NCBI GenBank assembly: GCA_910584905.1 | Contig: CAJUCQ010000004.1 | Span: 1-19,392 of the forward strand | Source: an uncultured Muribaculaceae bacterium | GTDB lineage: Bacteria; Bacteroidota; Bacteroidia; Bacteroidales; Muribaculaceae | Length of the DNA stretch: 19,392 bases | Direction of reading: 5' to 3' | Shown here: one piece after another, positions 7,534 to 15,009 of the stretch | Position numbering within the stretch: the first letter of the stretch is position 1 | Layout: the number at the start of each line of letters is the position of its first letter | The notes under the pieces: generated by a model | The model's database searches: none | What the model was told of the DNA's origin: nothing | What the model saw: only the letters and a program-made list of their open reading frames with translations | Translations under genes and position numbers: made by a program

Positions 7534-7576
7534 AAAAAAACACTCCCGGCCGGGACGTCATGTCCGGTCGGGAGTG
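7534..7576 (-). terminator. Terminator of the M16 protease gene
   Basis: A long hairpin (cactcccggccgg from 7541 pairing with ccggtcgggagtg ending at 7576, one G-T pair) is followed on the minus strand by seven T (plus-strand A run 7534-7540). It lies 27 bases past the stop at 7604. The same hairpin may also slow plus-strand transcripts arriving from the gene that ends at 7513, but no T run follows on that strand. Confidence 0.85.
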
Positions 7577-7603
7577 AGTATGCGCTATGATGCGTGACGG
7601 AGA

Positions 7604-10444
7604 TTAGTTCTCGGGGTCAAGGATAATCTCGCGGTAGTTGTTCTGAGCGAGTACCTGAGCCATGAAGCTCTGCACGTCTTCGACGGTGATGCCGTTGAGC
7701 ACCTCGACTTCGTTGATGAACGTGTCAACGCCGTTGTTGAGTTCGCCAACCATTGCGTCGGCCCATTCGTCGTTCTTTTCGAGGGCTTCGGCCGAGTTCT
7801 TGACCATGTATTCCTTGATGGCGGCAAGCTCTTCGGCGGATACAGTGGCAGTCATGGCGTTGACGATTTCCTTGATGGCCTTGAGGGCTTCATCCTTCAT
7901 TTCGGGCTTCATCGGGAAGGGAATTTGGAACATCACGTTTTCACCCATCATGCGGCTCATGCGGCCCATGCAGCCGATGGAGTAGGTGGCGCCCATCTCT
8001 TCGCGCACCTTGTTGAGAAGACGCTTGGAGAGAATCTGAGCGGCGATGGAGGTCATTGCGGCGTTTTTGGCCGTGTAGGGCATCTTGGCAAAGATGCCGA
8101 TGAACACCCAGCTTTGCGGAGTTTCCATCTTCGTGGTGCGGACGTTGGTGTCAGAGCCGAGGACGGGTTCGAAATCGGCGTTCGTCGTCACGCTCTTTGT
8201 GGCCGTTGCGGCATTGGCCGGGATCGTAGCGATGTACTGTTCCATCAGCGGAATGAACGTGGCGAGGTCGATGTTGCCCGTGAAGATGAAGGTGTAGTCG
8301 GCGGCATTGGCGAGAGCGTCCTTGACAATCTTGTTAGATGTTTCGGCATCGGCTTTCTCGATGATGGCCGAGGTGATGGCCTGTTCGGACGGAGCCTTGA
8401 AGAGTGTTTCGGTGAGATATTTCGAGAAGATGAACTCGGGGGTGGATTCCCGGCCGGCGATCAGGCCCTTGAAGGCGTTCTGCGCGGCGCCGAAATCTTC
8501 AGCGCGGAAGTTCATGCCCGTGAATGTGGCATAGATGAGCTCCATCAGCGTGGGAAGGTCCTTGACTGTCGATGTGCCTTCGAGGTCGCGGTTGTAGGCC
8601 GAGAGTGAGAAGTCAAGCCCGGCCTGCTTGCCCTGCGTGTACTTCTGAAGGTCCGTGAGGCTGTAGTCGTTGAGGGCCTTGGCGCGGCTCATGGCGTAGG
8701 GCAGGAAGATAATCGACGGAGCGGCTGCGGCGTCGATGTCCGACGTGCCGCCCTTGGCCGTGGCGCGGAAGATAATCTCATTGTTTTTGAAGTTCGTGGG
8801 CTTCACAATCACCTTAACTCCGTTGGAGAGCGTGTACTCTGTGGCGCCCCAACGGCTGATTTCCGTGGTCGAGGCGATGCTGCCTGCGGCGGGGAGCGAT
8901 GCAATCAGGGGGTCGGTGCGCATCTCGTCCTTGTAGGCTTCGAGGTTCTCGGCCTCGACGCCGGAGATGGCTTCGGCGGCCTGAGCTTCGGTGGGTTCGA
9001 TGAACACGCCGTTGTCGGGCACCATTGCAAGGAACACGCGGTTTTCAGGCGTAATCAGGTTGGGGAGAAGATTGTTTATGGCTTCCACGGGAATCATCTG
9101 AGCGAGAGCGTCGTAAATCTGCTTCTCGACTTCGATGCCGGGTGCGGGCGTGCCTTCGGTGAACACCTTGGCGTATTCGCGGCAGTACGACGTGTTGTCG
9201 CGGTCCATGCGGCTTTCGTACATCTTCTCAATCTGCGAGAGAAGCTCGGCCTTGGCGCGCTCGTATTCGCCTACGGTGAAGCCGTGGCGGGCGGCGCGGA
9301 GAAGTTCGCGGTAAGCTTCCTTGAAGCCGGGGATGACGTCGTTGCCCTTGGCCACTACTTCGAGGCCGAGCGCGCTCTTCGTGGGCGAGAACAGGAAGTC
9401 GCCGAGGCTTACGCGGGCCTGAGCGAAGTCGGTGTCCGGGGCCTTGGCCAGCTCGCTGAGACGGCTGTTGAGCATGCGGCTCACCATGTCGAGGACGTAA
9501 TCAATCTGATAGTAGTACTGCGTGCCGCGGATTTCGCGGGGAATGAAGGGCTCGGATTTGAACATGATTTCGGCCACGCCGGCGTTCATTTCCTTATCCT
9601 TGCCGATGGCGTAGATAGTACCGGGGGTGTCCTCGACAGTGTAGTAGATACGCTCGGCGGCGTTGGCGGGCATCTTGATGGGCGAGAAAATTTCCTTGAT
9701 TTTCTTCTCGATGTAGTCAGGATCGATGTCGCCGACTACGATGATGGCCTGATTGTCCGGGCGATACCATTTGTGGTAGTAGTCAACGAGGGCCTGAGCC
9801 GGGAAGTTGTCGACGACTTCCATCGTGCCGATGGGGAGGCGTTCGCCGTAGCGGTTGCCGGCGTAGATTTTGGGAGCGAGCTGCTCGATGATGCGCATCG
9901 AACCCACGTTCGAACGGCGCCATTCTTCGTGGATAACGCCGCGCTCGGCGTCGATTTCCGCCGGGTCGAGGGTGAGGTCGCAGCTCCAGTCGTGGAGAAT
10001 CATAAGGCACGAGTCCTGAACGCTCTTGCGCGCCACGGGCACCTGCGAGATGTTGTAGACTGTCTCGTCGAAGCTGGTGTAGGCGTTGAGGTTGTAGCCG
10101 AATTTCACACCGACGCTTTCAAGCCAGTCGATAATCATTTTTCCGGGGAAGTTGGTCGTGCCGTTGAAGCACATGTGCTCAAGGAAGTGGGCGAGACCGC
10201 GCTGGTTGTCTTCCTCAAGGACCGAGCCTACCTTCTGGGCGATGAAGAAGTCAGCCTGACCCTTGGGCATCTCGTTGTGGCGGATGAAGTAGGTCAGTCC
10301 GTTGTCGAGTTTGCCTGCACGAACCAGCGTGTCAAGAGGCATCGGGGGCACTTGCGGCATCCCCGCCTGCTGGGCTGTTACGGTCATTGCGCCGCTGATC
10401 AACAGCGCGGCGGCCGCGAAAACCCGGAGAATCATTTTTCTCAT
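7604..10444 (-). CDS. Exported M16 (pitrilysin/PqqL-like) zinc protease
   Basis: This is a 946-residue metalloprotease with a signal peptide (MRKMILRVFAAAALLISGAM, cleavage probably near TAQQ), so it acts in the periplasm or envelope. The inverted zinc motif HFLEH is at 86-90, and the third ligand is E167 in ERGVIHEEW, 77 residues on, as expected for M16. KFGYNLNAYTSFDETVYNI (114-132) is typical of the PqqL-like branch. The length fits four M16 half-domains, the first with zinc and the later ones forming the closing half of the clamshell. Family members degrade peptides and small proteins enclosed in the chamber. It is transcribed divergently from the Dcp-type peptidase at 10648, suggesting joint use in peptide breakdown (inference). 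The leader carries a hairpin at 10495-10515. A strong terminator follows. Confidence 0.93.
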   Translation of the reverse strand: MRKMILRVFAAAALLISGAMTVTAQQAGMPQVPPMPLDTLVRAGKLDNGLTYFIRHNEMPKGQADFFIAQKVGSVLEEDNQRGLAHFLEHMCFNGTTNFPGKMIIDWLESVGVKFGYNLNAYTSFDETVYNISQVPVARKSVQDSCLMILHDWSCDLTLDPAEIDAERGVIHEEWRRSNVGSMRIIEQLAPKIYAGNRYGERLPIGTMEVVDNFPAQALVDYYHKWYRPDNQAIIVVGDIDPDYIEKKIKEIFSPIKMPANAAERIYYTVEDTPGTIYAIGKDKEMNAGVAEIMFKSEPFIPREIRGTQYYYQIDYVLDMVSRMLNSRLSELAKAPDTDFAQARVSLGDFLFSPTKSALGLEVVAKGNDVIPGFKEAYRELLRAARHGFTVGEYERAKAELLSQIEKMYESRMDRDNTSYCREYAKVFTEGTPAPGIEVEKQIYDALAQMIPVEAINNLLPNLITPENRVFLAMVPDNGVFIEPTEAQAAEAISGVEAENLEAYKDEMRTDPLIASLPAAGSIASTTEISRWGATEYTLSNGVKVIVKPTNFKNNEIIFRATAKGGTSDIDAAAAPSIIFLPYAMSRAKALNDYSLTDLQKYTQGKQAGLDFSLSAYNRDLEGTSTVKDLPTLMELIYATFTGMNFRAEDFGAAQNAFKGLIAGRESTPEFIFSKYLTETLFKAPSEQAITSAIIEKADAETSNKIVKDALANAADYTFIFTGNIDLATFIPLMEQYIATIPANAATATKSVTTNADFEPVLGSDTNVRTTKMETPQSWVFIGIFAKMPYTAKNAAMTSIAAQILSKRLLNKVREEMGATYSIGCMGRMSRMMGENVMFQIPFPMKPEMKDEALKAIKEIVNAMTATVSAEELAAIKEYMVKNSAEALEKNDEWADAMVGELNNGVDTFINEVEVLNGITVEDVQSFMAQVLAQNNYREIILDPEN

Positions 10445-10494
10445 GATGTGATTGTTTGATTTATATAAGTGTGTGATGTATATATCTTGTCAAT

Positions 10495-10515
10495 ACGGCG
10501 AAAATCCAACGCCGT
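10495..10515 (-). other. Hairpin in the leader of the M16 protease mRNA
   Basis: ACGGCG at 10495-10500 pairs perfectly with CGCCGT at 10510-10515 across a 9-base loop. It falls between the predicted transcript start (about 10531) and the ATG at 10444, with no T run after it, so it is not a terminator. It could affect mRNA stability or be a protein-binding inverted repeat. Confidence 0.45.
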
Positions 10516-10534
10516 CAGTATATTCAATTTGACG

Positions 10535-10542
10535 CAAAGATA
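10535..10542 (-). promoter_or_regulatory. -7 box of the M16 protease gene
   Basis: On the minus strand this reads TATCTTTG (TAnnTTTG). It predicts a leader of about 85 bases. No TTG lies at the usual distance upstream. Confidence 0.55.
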
Positions 10543-10608
10543 CTGAAAAAGATTACATTTTTGTCGTTAATAAATGTTATCAAACTGACTGATAATTGCT
10601 TTTTTTGC

Positions 10609-10616
10609 TATTTTTG
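10609..10616 (+). promoter_or_regulatory. -7 box of the dcp gene
   Basis: TATTTTTG matches TAnnTTTG and predicts a start near 10620, 28 bases before the ATG at 10648. It excludes the upstream in-frame TTG at 10561 as a start. The -33 region has no good TTG. The box is 66 bases from the oppositely directed box of the M16 gene. Confidence 0.55.
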
Positions 10617-10647
10617 CATGCACAACCCATCATTATCACTCTTTGAA

Positions 10648-12804
10648 ATGAAAAAAATCTTAATCCCTCTGGCCGTCGCAGGGCTTGTAATGGCCGGAAA
10701 CTCATGTCAGAAAAAAGATGAAATGACTCCCAATCCGTTCCTTAAGGCCTACGAGACGCCTTACGAGATTCCCCCCTTCGATTCAATCGCTTATGACCAC
10801 TATCTCCCCGCTTTGCGCGCGGGAATAGAGCAGCAGCGTGCCGAAATCGACTCTATCGTGGCGAATCCCGCCGAACCTGATTTCGAAAATACTATCCTCG
10901 CGCTCGACAACTCCGGCGAAATTCTTTCGAAGGTGGCCTACGTATTTTTCGCCCTCGACGAGAGCAATTCCTCCGACGAGATGGTGAAGATTGCCGAGGA
11001 ATTCTATCCTCTCTATCAGGAAGCTTCCGACGCACTCACCATGAACGACGCCCTCTTCGAGCGCGTCAAGGCCGTGTATGACAAGCGCGAAGGTCTCGAC
11101 ACCGATCAGCGCCGTCTCACCGAGGACTACTACAAGCGCTTCACCCGCAACGGAGCGCTCCTTTCCGCCGACGATAAAGAAGCGCTCAAGGCTCTCAATG
11201 CCGAGCTTTCGGGCCTCTATCTGACTTTCAACAAAAACCTCCTCAGCGCCACGAACGCCTTCGCCATCACCGTCACCGACTCGGCGCGTCTTGCCGGACT
11301 CCCCGCTTCGTCAGTGGCTCAGGCCGCCGAAGCAGCCAAGGAAAAAGGCCTTCCCGAAGGCAATTGGGTGTTCACCCTCCACGCCCCCAGCCGTCTGCCC
11401 CTTCTCCAGTATGCCGCCGACCGCGACCTGCGCCGCGAGATGTACGAGGGATACACGTCGCTGGCTTCCTCGGGCGAGTACAACAACCTGCCCGTCATCA
11501 ACAAAATCCTTCAGGCCCGCGCCAAGAAAGCAAAACTCCTCGGCTTCGAGAACTACGGCGCGTATATGACCGACAACGTCATGGCAAAGACCGTCGCTAA
11601 CGCCGAAAACCTCCTGATGCAAATCTGGCGTCCCGCCGTCGAGCGCGTCCATGAGGAAGTGGCTGAAATGCAGGCCCTTGCCGACGAAAACGGTGACTCA
11701 CTGACGATAGCTCCCTACGACTACTATTATTATGCCGAAAAGGTGCGTCAGAAAAAATACGACCTCGACGAATCCGTCGTGCGCGAGTATTTTGCTCTCG
11801 ATTCAGTCCGCAACGGCATCTTCTCGATGGCGGAACAGCTCTACGGCGTAAAATTCACCGAGATGCCCGACGCCCCCAAATACTACGACGAAGTTACGGT
11901 CTACGACGTAACCGACGCCGCTACGGGCGAACACGTCGCCGTGTTCATGACCGACTATTTCCCCCGCGCCTCGAAGCGTCAGGGAGCTTGGATGAGCGAG
12001 TTCAAAGGCTCGTGGATGAACCCCGACTCGACGTATTCGCGCCCCGTAATCTACAATATCGGCAACTTCTCGCGCCCGACGGCCGACGCTCCCGCTCTAC
12101 TCACCCTCGACGAGGTTGAAACGATGTTCCACGAATTCGGCCACGGTCTCCACGGCATGCTCTCCCGCGCCCGCTACAAGGGGCAGGCAGGCACCAACGT
12201 CGACCGCGACTTTGTCGAACTTCCTTCGCAGATTCATGAGCATTGGGCGCTCGAACCCGAACTCCTCGCGCGCTATGCCCGCCACTACAAGACCGGCGAA
12301 CCCATCCCCGCCGACCTCGTCAAGAAGCTTCAGCAGGCTTCGACCCACAACATGGGATTCACCACCGCCGAACTCGCCGGCGCGGCTCTCCTCGACCTGC
12401 AGTACGGCAAACTCAACCCCGAAGGCGATATCGACGTGGCTGCGTTCGAAAAAAGCGTGGCCGAAGAGCTGGGTATGCCCCTCGAACTTACGTTCCGCTA
12501 CCGCTCGCCTTACTTCAAGCATATCTTCGGTTCTGACGGATATGCTTCCGGCTACTACACATACCTCTGGGCCGAAGTGCTCGACACCGACGGCTTCGAA
12601 CTCTTCAAGGAAAAGGGAATCTTCGACCCCGAAACAGCTCGTAAATTCAAGGAAAATATCCTCGAAAAGGGCGGCTCCGAAGACCCCATGACCCTTTATG
12701 TCAACTTCCGCGGCCACGAGCCCGGAGTCGACGCTCTCCTGCGCCACCGCGGTCTCAAGCCTGCAACTCCGCAGGTTAAAGTCAAGACCCCCGGCGGAAA
12801 ATAA
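10648..12804 (+). CDS. dcp: M3 family dipeptidyl carboxypeptidase (Dcp-like), probable lipoprotein
   Basis: This 718-residue zinc metallopeptidase is expected to release dipeptides from the C-termini of short peptides. The N-terminus after the anchor (NPFLKAYETPYEIPPFDSI) and the C-terminal YVNFRGHEPGVDALLRHRGL are Dcp signatures. The catalytic HEFGH is at H495-H499, and the third zinc ligand is E524 in FVELPSQ. The substrate-side loop GYASGYYTYLW is also present. The start at 10648 gives MKKILIPLAVAGLVMAGNSCQKKDE, a signal sequence with Cys20 as a likely lipidation site. The -3 to -1 residues (GNS) are a loose lipobox, so a periplasmic lipoprotein is likely but not certain. E. coli Dcp lacks this anchor. 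Alternative starts at 10561 (TTG) and 10618 (ATG) lie in or just after the promoter box. It is divergent from the M16 protease gene and ends in a hairpin terminator. Confidence 0.92.
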   Translation: MKKILIPLAVAGLVMAGNSCQKKDEMTPNPFLKAYETPYEIPPFDSIAYDHYLPALRAGIEQQRAEIDSIVANPAEPDFENTILALDNSGEILSKVAYVFFALDESNSSDEMVKIAEEFYPLYQEASDALTMNDALFERVKAVYDKREGLDTDQRRLTEDYYKRFTRNGALLSADDKEALKALNAELSGLYLTFNKNLLSATNAFAITVTDSARLAGLPASSVAQAAEAAKEKGLPEGNWVFTLHAPSRLPLLQYAADRDLRREMYEGYTSLASSGEYNNLPVINKILQARAKKAKLLGFENYGAYMTDNVMAKTVANAENLLMQIWRPAVERVHEEVAEMQALADENGDSLTIAPYDYYYYAEKVRQKKYDLDESVVREYFALDSVRNGIFSMAEQLYGVKFTEMPDAPKYYDEVTVYDVTDAATGEHVAVFMTDYFPRASKRQGAWMSEFKGSWMNPDSTYSRPVIYNIGNFSRPTADAPALLTLDEVETMFHEFGHGLHGMLSRARYKGQAGTNVDRDFVELPSQIHEHWALEPELLARYARHYKTGEPIPADLVKKLQQASTHNMGFTTAELAGAALLDLQYGKLNPEGDIDVAAFEKSVAEELGMPLELTFRYRSPYFKHIFGSDGYASGYYTYLWAEVLDTDGFELFKEKGIFDPETARKFKENILEKGGSEDPMTLYVNFRGHEPGVDALLRHRGLKPATPQVKVKTPGGK

Positions 12805-12829
12805 ACTCCCGCAACGCGATATGAAAGAA

Positions 12830-12862
12830 GAGGGTGCCGGAACAGCTCCGGCACCCTCGCTT
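12830..12862. terminator. Shared terminator hairpin between dcp and the convergent gene
   Basis: A perfect 12-bp GC-rich stem (gagggtgccgga at 12830-12841 with tccggcaccctc at 12847-12858) closes a 5-base loop. T-rich sequence follows on both strands but is short (gcttt on plus, ttcttt on minus). It sits between two convergent genes and probably serves both. Confidence 0.7.
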
Positions 12863-12891
12863 TGTAAAATGTTGACTTTGTAAAATGTTGA
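12860..12891 (+). repeat. Perfect 16-bp tandem duplication
   Basis: ctttgtaaaatgttga occurs twice with no gap (12860-12875 and 12876-12891), in the gap between the terminator stem and the stop of the convergent gene at 12897. It looks like a recent local duplication. I see no third copy. Confidence 0.85.
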
Positions 12892-12896
12892 ATTTG

Positions 12897-13622
12897 CTAA
12901 TCGTCGCTCGCTTCATCTTCAAGGGGAGCGTTTGTGCGTAAAAACTCTTCGTAGAACATCAGGCCCGTCGACGGGTTGTCGACCAGCTCCTTGCGGTGAG
13001 CTTTGGCGTCGGGGCTCTTGTGGTAATATTCGTCCCATGCTTCTTTCAGCTCGGGATATTTTTTCTTAAGATACAGGACCAGCATCATATCATTGAACTT
13101 GCCGTTGAGTTTTACGATAAAAGCCGCTCTTGCCCCTTTGAATTTCAGCCCTACGGCCGGCACGAGATACGACACACTGTTGCGGCCGCCTGAGTTCTCG
13201 AACACATCCCATCGCAGCACCGAGCCGCTTTCCCGGCGGTCAAGCTCCCACGCGAAGCCTCGCACGCAATTCATCGGCTTGAACATCCTCGGGGCGTTTA
13301 TCTCAGTCGACACGCACACGGCCCCTTCGGGATAGCCCTCCGTGGGTTCGAGAAAGCGGTATTCCTTGACCTCGGGAGCGCTGAAGCGCTGTGTCTCACC
13401 CCCTTTGGGTTCTTCCCCCACATTGATATACTGCCTTATGGAGCCCGTTTTGGAAAATAGATTCTTAAGGCCGGTCTTGAGGTCGCTGCGGATATAACCT
13501 TCAATGGTGTCGCCGCTTGCCGTCACTACCTGAACGTGCTTTTCGTCGGCATTGTCATCGGCGGCCGCAAAATGGCTCGATGCGGCAGCCACGAGCAGAA
13601 TAAAAAGAGGTTTCGGATTCAT
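12897..13622 (-). CDS. Exported protein of unknown function (second gene of the pair)
   Basis: This is a 241-residue protein with a signal peptide (MNPKPLFILLVAAASSHFAAA) and no recognised domain. The mature protein starts with a beta-like segment VQVVTASGDTIEGYIRSDLK. It has a middle element FSAPEVKEYRFLEPTEGYP, a strand-rich region (VGLKFKGARAAFIVKLNGKF), and a charged helical C-terminus (KKKYPELKEAWDEYY and onward). The order of elements parallels the upstream neighbour, so the two may be distant paralogues. The VxxxSGDxIxGY opening is common in Bacteroidetes envelope proteins but does not give a function. Its start is 6 bases after the upstream stop, so it is the second gene of a two-gene unit. 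It is convergent with dcp and shares a terminator hairpin with it. Confidence 0.75.
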   Translation of the reverse strand: MNPKPLFILLVAAASSHFAAADDNADEKHVQVVTASGDTIEGYIRSDLKTGLKNLFSKTGSIRQYINVGEEPKGGETQRFSAPEVKEYRFLEPTEGYPEGAVCVSTEINAPRMFKPMNCVRGFAWELDRRESGSVLRWDVFENSGGRNSVSYLVPAVGLKFKGARAAFIVKLNGKFNDMMLVLYLKKKYPELKEAWDEYYHKSPDAKAHRKELVDNPSTGLMFYEEFLRTNAPLEDEASDD

Positions 13623-13628
13623 AGTGCT

Positions 13629-14267
13629 TTATTTTTGAGGGTTATACAGTCGCAGGCTTCTAAGGATTTTGTCGCGTCGTCCGACGGCGGATTCAATATA
13701 TTGCGCCAGCTCGGGGTCATCGGCGACGAGAGCGGCCAGACGGCGGCGGAATTTCTTGTCGGCTTTCTGATTCGGTTTACCGAATTCGTGGACTATGCCG
13801 TCCTTGATTACGAACATACGGCTCTTGCCCACCATCCACAGTCCGCCGTTGCCAGAGAGACGATAGCCCTTCGGCGCAATGCAATATACGGCGATACGCG
13901 GCGTGCTTTCGGCCACAAAACTCCAGCCTTGCCCCGGAATGAAGCGGAATGTGTGCGGATGCTCGGGTGAGCTGACTGCCCACAGCACCAGCGAGTCGAC
14001 CTCCGAGGGATTGATGCGTCGGCTGATTTCGTTCCGTTTGGTATAAGCCTTGTTGATTATTTCCGGCTTTTTGTTTTTCTTGGGCACAGAGATGCGCATG
14101 CTGTCGCATGCCGTGATGATTTCTCCTGACGTCATATACACGCGGCCGCAGACGCCCGAGCGGAGTCGGGCGGCGCTGTCGGCGACAAAAGTCAATGCAA
14201 AAAGCAACACGACCGTGCATGCTGTAATCCTTGGCGATGGCAATAGTGTGCGGAAGAGTCTTTTCAT
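13629..14267 (-). CDS. Exported protein of unknown function (first gene of the pair)
   Basis: This encodes 212 residues from the ATG at 14267. The N-terminus MKRLFRTLLPSPRITACTVV and the following LLFALTFVADSAA form a signal peptide or N-terminal anchor. An in-frame ATG at 14294 lies inside the predicted -7 box, so I reject it. The mature part begins GRVYMTSGEIITACDSMR, similar in layout to VQVVTASGDTIEGY of the next gene. It continues with INPSEVDSLVLWAV, a central beta region (GWSFVAESTPRIAVYCIAPK, then GGLWMVGKSRMFVI) and a basic helical C-terminus (KKFRRRLAALVADDPELAQY). No function can be assigned. It lies directly after the Crp/Fnr-family gene on the same strand. A CRP-like palindrome precedes its promoter box, so it is the most likely target of regulation in this region. 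Confidence 0.75.
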   Translation of the reverse strand: MKRLFRTLLPSPRITACTVVLLFALTFVADSAARLRSGVCGRVYMTSGEIITACDSMRISVPKKNKKPEIINKAYTKRNEISRRINPSEVDSLVLWAVSSPEHPHTFRFIPGQGWSFVAESTPRIAVYCIAPKGYRLSGNGGLWMVGKSRMFVIKDGIVHEFGKPNQKADKKFRRRLAALVADDPELAQYIESAVGRRDKILRSLRLYNPQK

Positions 14268-14291
14268 GGCTGAAATATGGATTTCTGTCGA

Positions 14292-14299
14292 CAAAGATA
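14292..14299 (-). promoter_or_regulatory. -7 box of the two-gene exported-protein unit
   Basis: On the minus strand this reads TATCTTTG (TAnnTTTG), with a predicted start near 14288, about 20 bases before the ATG at 14267. At the usual -33 distance the bases are ACA, CAC or ACC rather than TTG. That position is instead occupied by the palindrome at 14321-14336, which fits an activator-dependent promoter. Confidence 0.6.
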
Positions 14300-14320
14300 T
14301 GAAAAGAAATCCGCAAATGG

Positions 14321-14336
14321 TGTGACAAATGTCACA
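14321..14336. promoter_or_regulatory. CRP-type operator palindrome TGTGA-N6-TCACA
   Basis: TGTGACAAATGTCACA is a perfect inverted repeat (TGTGAC/GTCACA around AAAT) and matches the TGTGA-N6-TCACA consensus known for CRP-family regulators. Its centre (14328.5) is about 40 bases upstream of the predicted transcript start of the 14267 gene, the classical position for contact-dependent activation. A Crp/Fnr-family gene ends 10 bases away. There is no T run, so it is not a terminator. Which regulator binds is inference. Confidence 0.6.
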
Positions 14337-14346
14337 ATCCCCCTTG

Positions 14347-14892
14347 TCAAGACAAACGGATGCGATGGAGCTGGCGGCGCGACACCCCGAGATATGACGC
14401 TATTTCATTTGCCGGAAGCGAGCGGAACAGGGTCGGACAGCGGGCCATAAGTTCGAGATAACGTTCGGACGGGCTTTTTACGAGCATATCAAGGTAGCGG
14501 CGGTAAGCTTCCTGAAGGAGCACGGGCGAGGCAGAGGCTGTGAAGTCGGGGCCTAAGTGGAGGCGGACTTCATCTATGGGCATTTGCAGCACTTCTGAGT
14601 CGCATCCGGCGACGATGGACGTAAGCGACGCGCTGTTGTCAAGAAACGAGCGCACATAGTCCGTCACGACATCGCCCTCAAACGAAAATCCGCTGACGAT
14701 TTCATTGCCTTTGGCGTTGACCGTCGTGTATTTGAAATATCCTGACGTCACAACGCCGATATAGCGGCAACGTTCGCCTTCAGCCACGAGTTTTTCGCCT
14801 TTGGCATAAGAAGCTTTAGAGCCGTGCGCAGCCACATAGTCGTGCAGCGCCGATAAATCTATCTTGGTCAGAAAGTCGTTCAGTCGAGCCAT
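14347..14892 (-). CDS. Crp/Fnr-family transcriptional regulator
   Basis: This is a 181-residue cytoplasmic DNA-binding protein. Residues about 25-110 form a cyclic-nucleotide-binding-like beta roll (YAKGEKLVAEGERCRYIGVV, then TSGYFKYTTVNAKG). It lacks the phosphate-binding residues of true cAMP receptors as far as I can see. A dimer helix follows, then a short helix-turn-helix at 157-179 (RSLPANEIASYLGVSRRQLHRIR). The protein stops two residues after the recognition helix, as is common in the short Crp/Fnr proteins of Bacteroidetes. The recognition helix SRRQLHRIR keeps the two arginines of CRP's SRETVGR motif but has R where CRP has the key E181. The ligand is unknown. It is divergent from the 1353-residue surface protein. 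Downstream on the same strand lie a CRP-like palindrome and two exported-protein genes, with no terminator between. Confidence 0.88.
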   Translation of the reverse strand: MARLNDFLTKIDLSALHDYVAAHGSKASYAKGEKLVAEGERCRYIGVVTSGYFKYTTVNAKGNEIVSGFSFEGDVVTDYVRSFLDNSASLTSIVAGCDSEVLQMPIDEVRLHLGPDFTASASPVLLQEAYRRYLDMLVKSPSERYLELMARCPTLFRSLPANEIASYLGVSRRQLHRIRLS

Positions 14893-14916
14893 ACGATGCC
14901 TTTTGGTTTTGCATCA

Positions 14917-14924
14917 CAAAAATA
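14917..14924 (-). promoter_or_regulatory. -7 box of the Crp/Fnr-family gene
   Basis: On the minus strand this reads TATTTTTG, about 25 bases before the ATG at 14892. A lone TCACA half-site (14914-14918) overlaps its edge without a matching TGTGA. No TTG is found at -33. Confidence 0.55.
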
Positions 14925-14960
14925 ATCAAAATATTTCATGGAAGGTCTTGAAAAAATGAT

Positions 14961-15009
14961 TATATTTGCAAAGTAATCGGAATTCAAGACCGAAATTCAA
15001 CTATTTTTG
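14961..15009 (+). promoter_or_regulatory. Two candidate -7 boxes of the 1353-residue surface protein gene
   Basis: TATATTTG (14961-14968) and TATTTTTG (15002-15009) both match TAnnTTTG, 41 bases apart. They predict leaders of about 115 or 75 bases before the ATG at 15087. Neither has a clear TTG at -33. The first lies 36 bases from the divergent box of the regulator, so one bound protein could influence both directions. Confidence 0.5.

Noticed and set aside
9284..10459. 391-codon open frame on the plus strand opposite the M16 protease
   Set aside because: It is a reverse-strand shadow of a clearly coding GC-rich gene, with no recognisable protein features.
10561..10647. Upstream TTG (10561) and ATG (10618) starts for dcp
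   Set aside because: They lie before or at the predicted transcript start; the ATG at 10648 gives a proper signal sequence.
12860..12891. Tandem repeat considered as the start of a CRISPR array
   Set aside because: There are only two copies with no spacer between them and no cas genes nearby.
14321..14336. Palindrome read as a terminator for the Crp/Fnr-family gene
   Set aside because: The stem is only 6 bp and no T run follows on either strand; the operator reading fits better.
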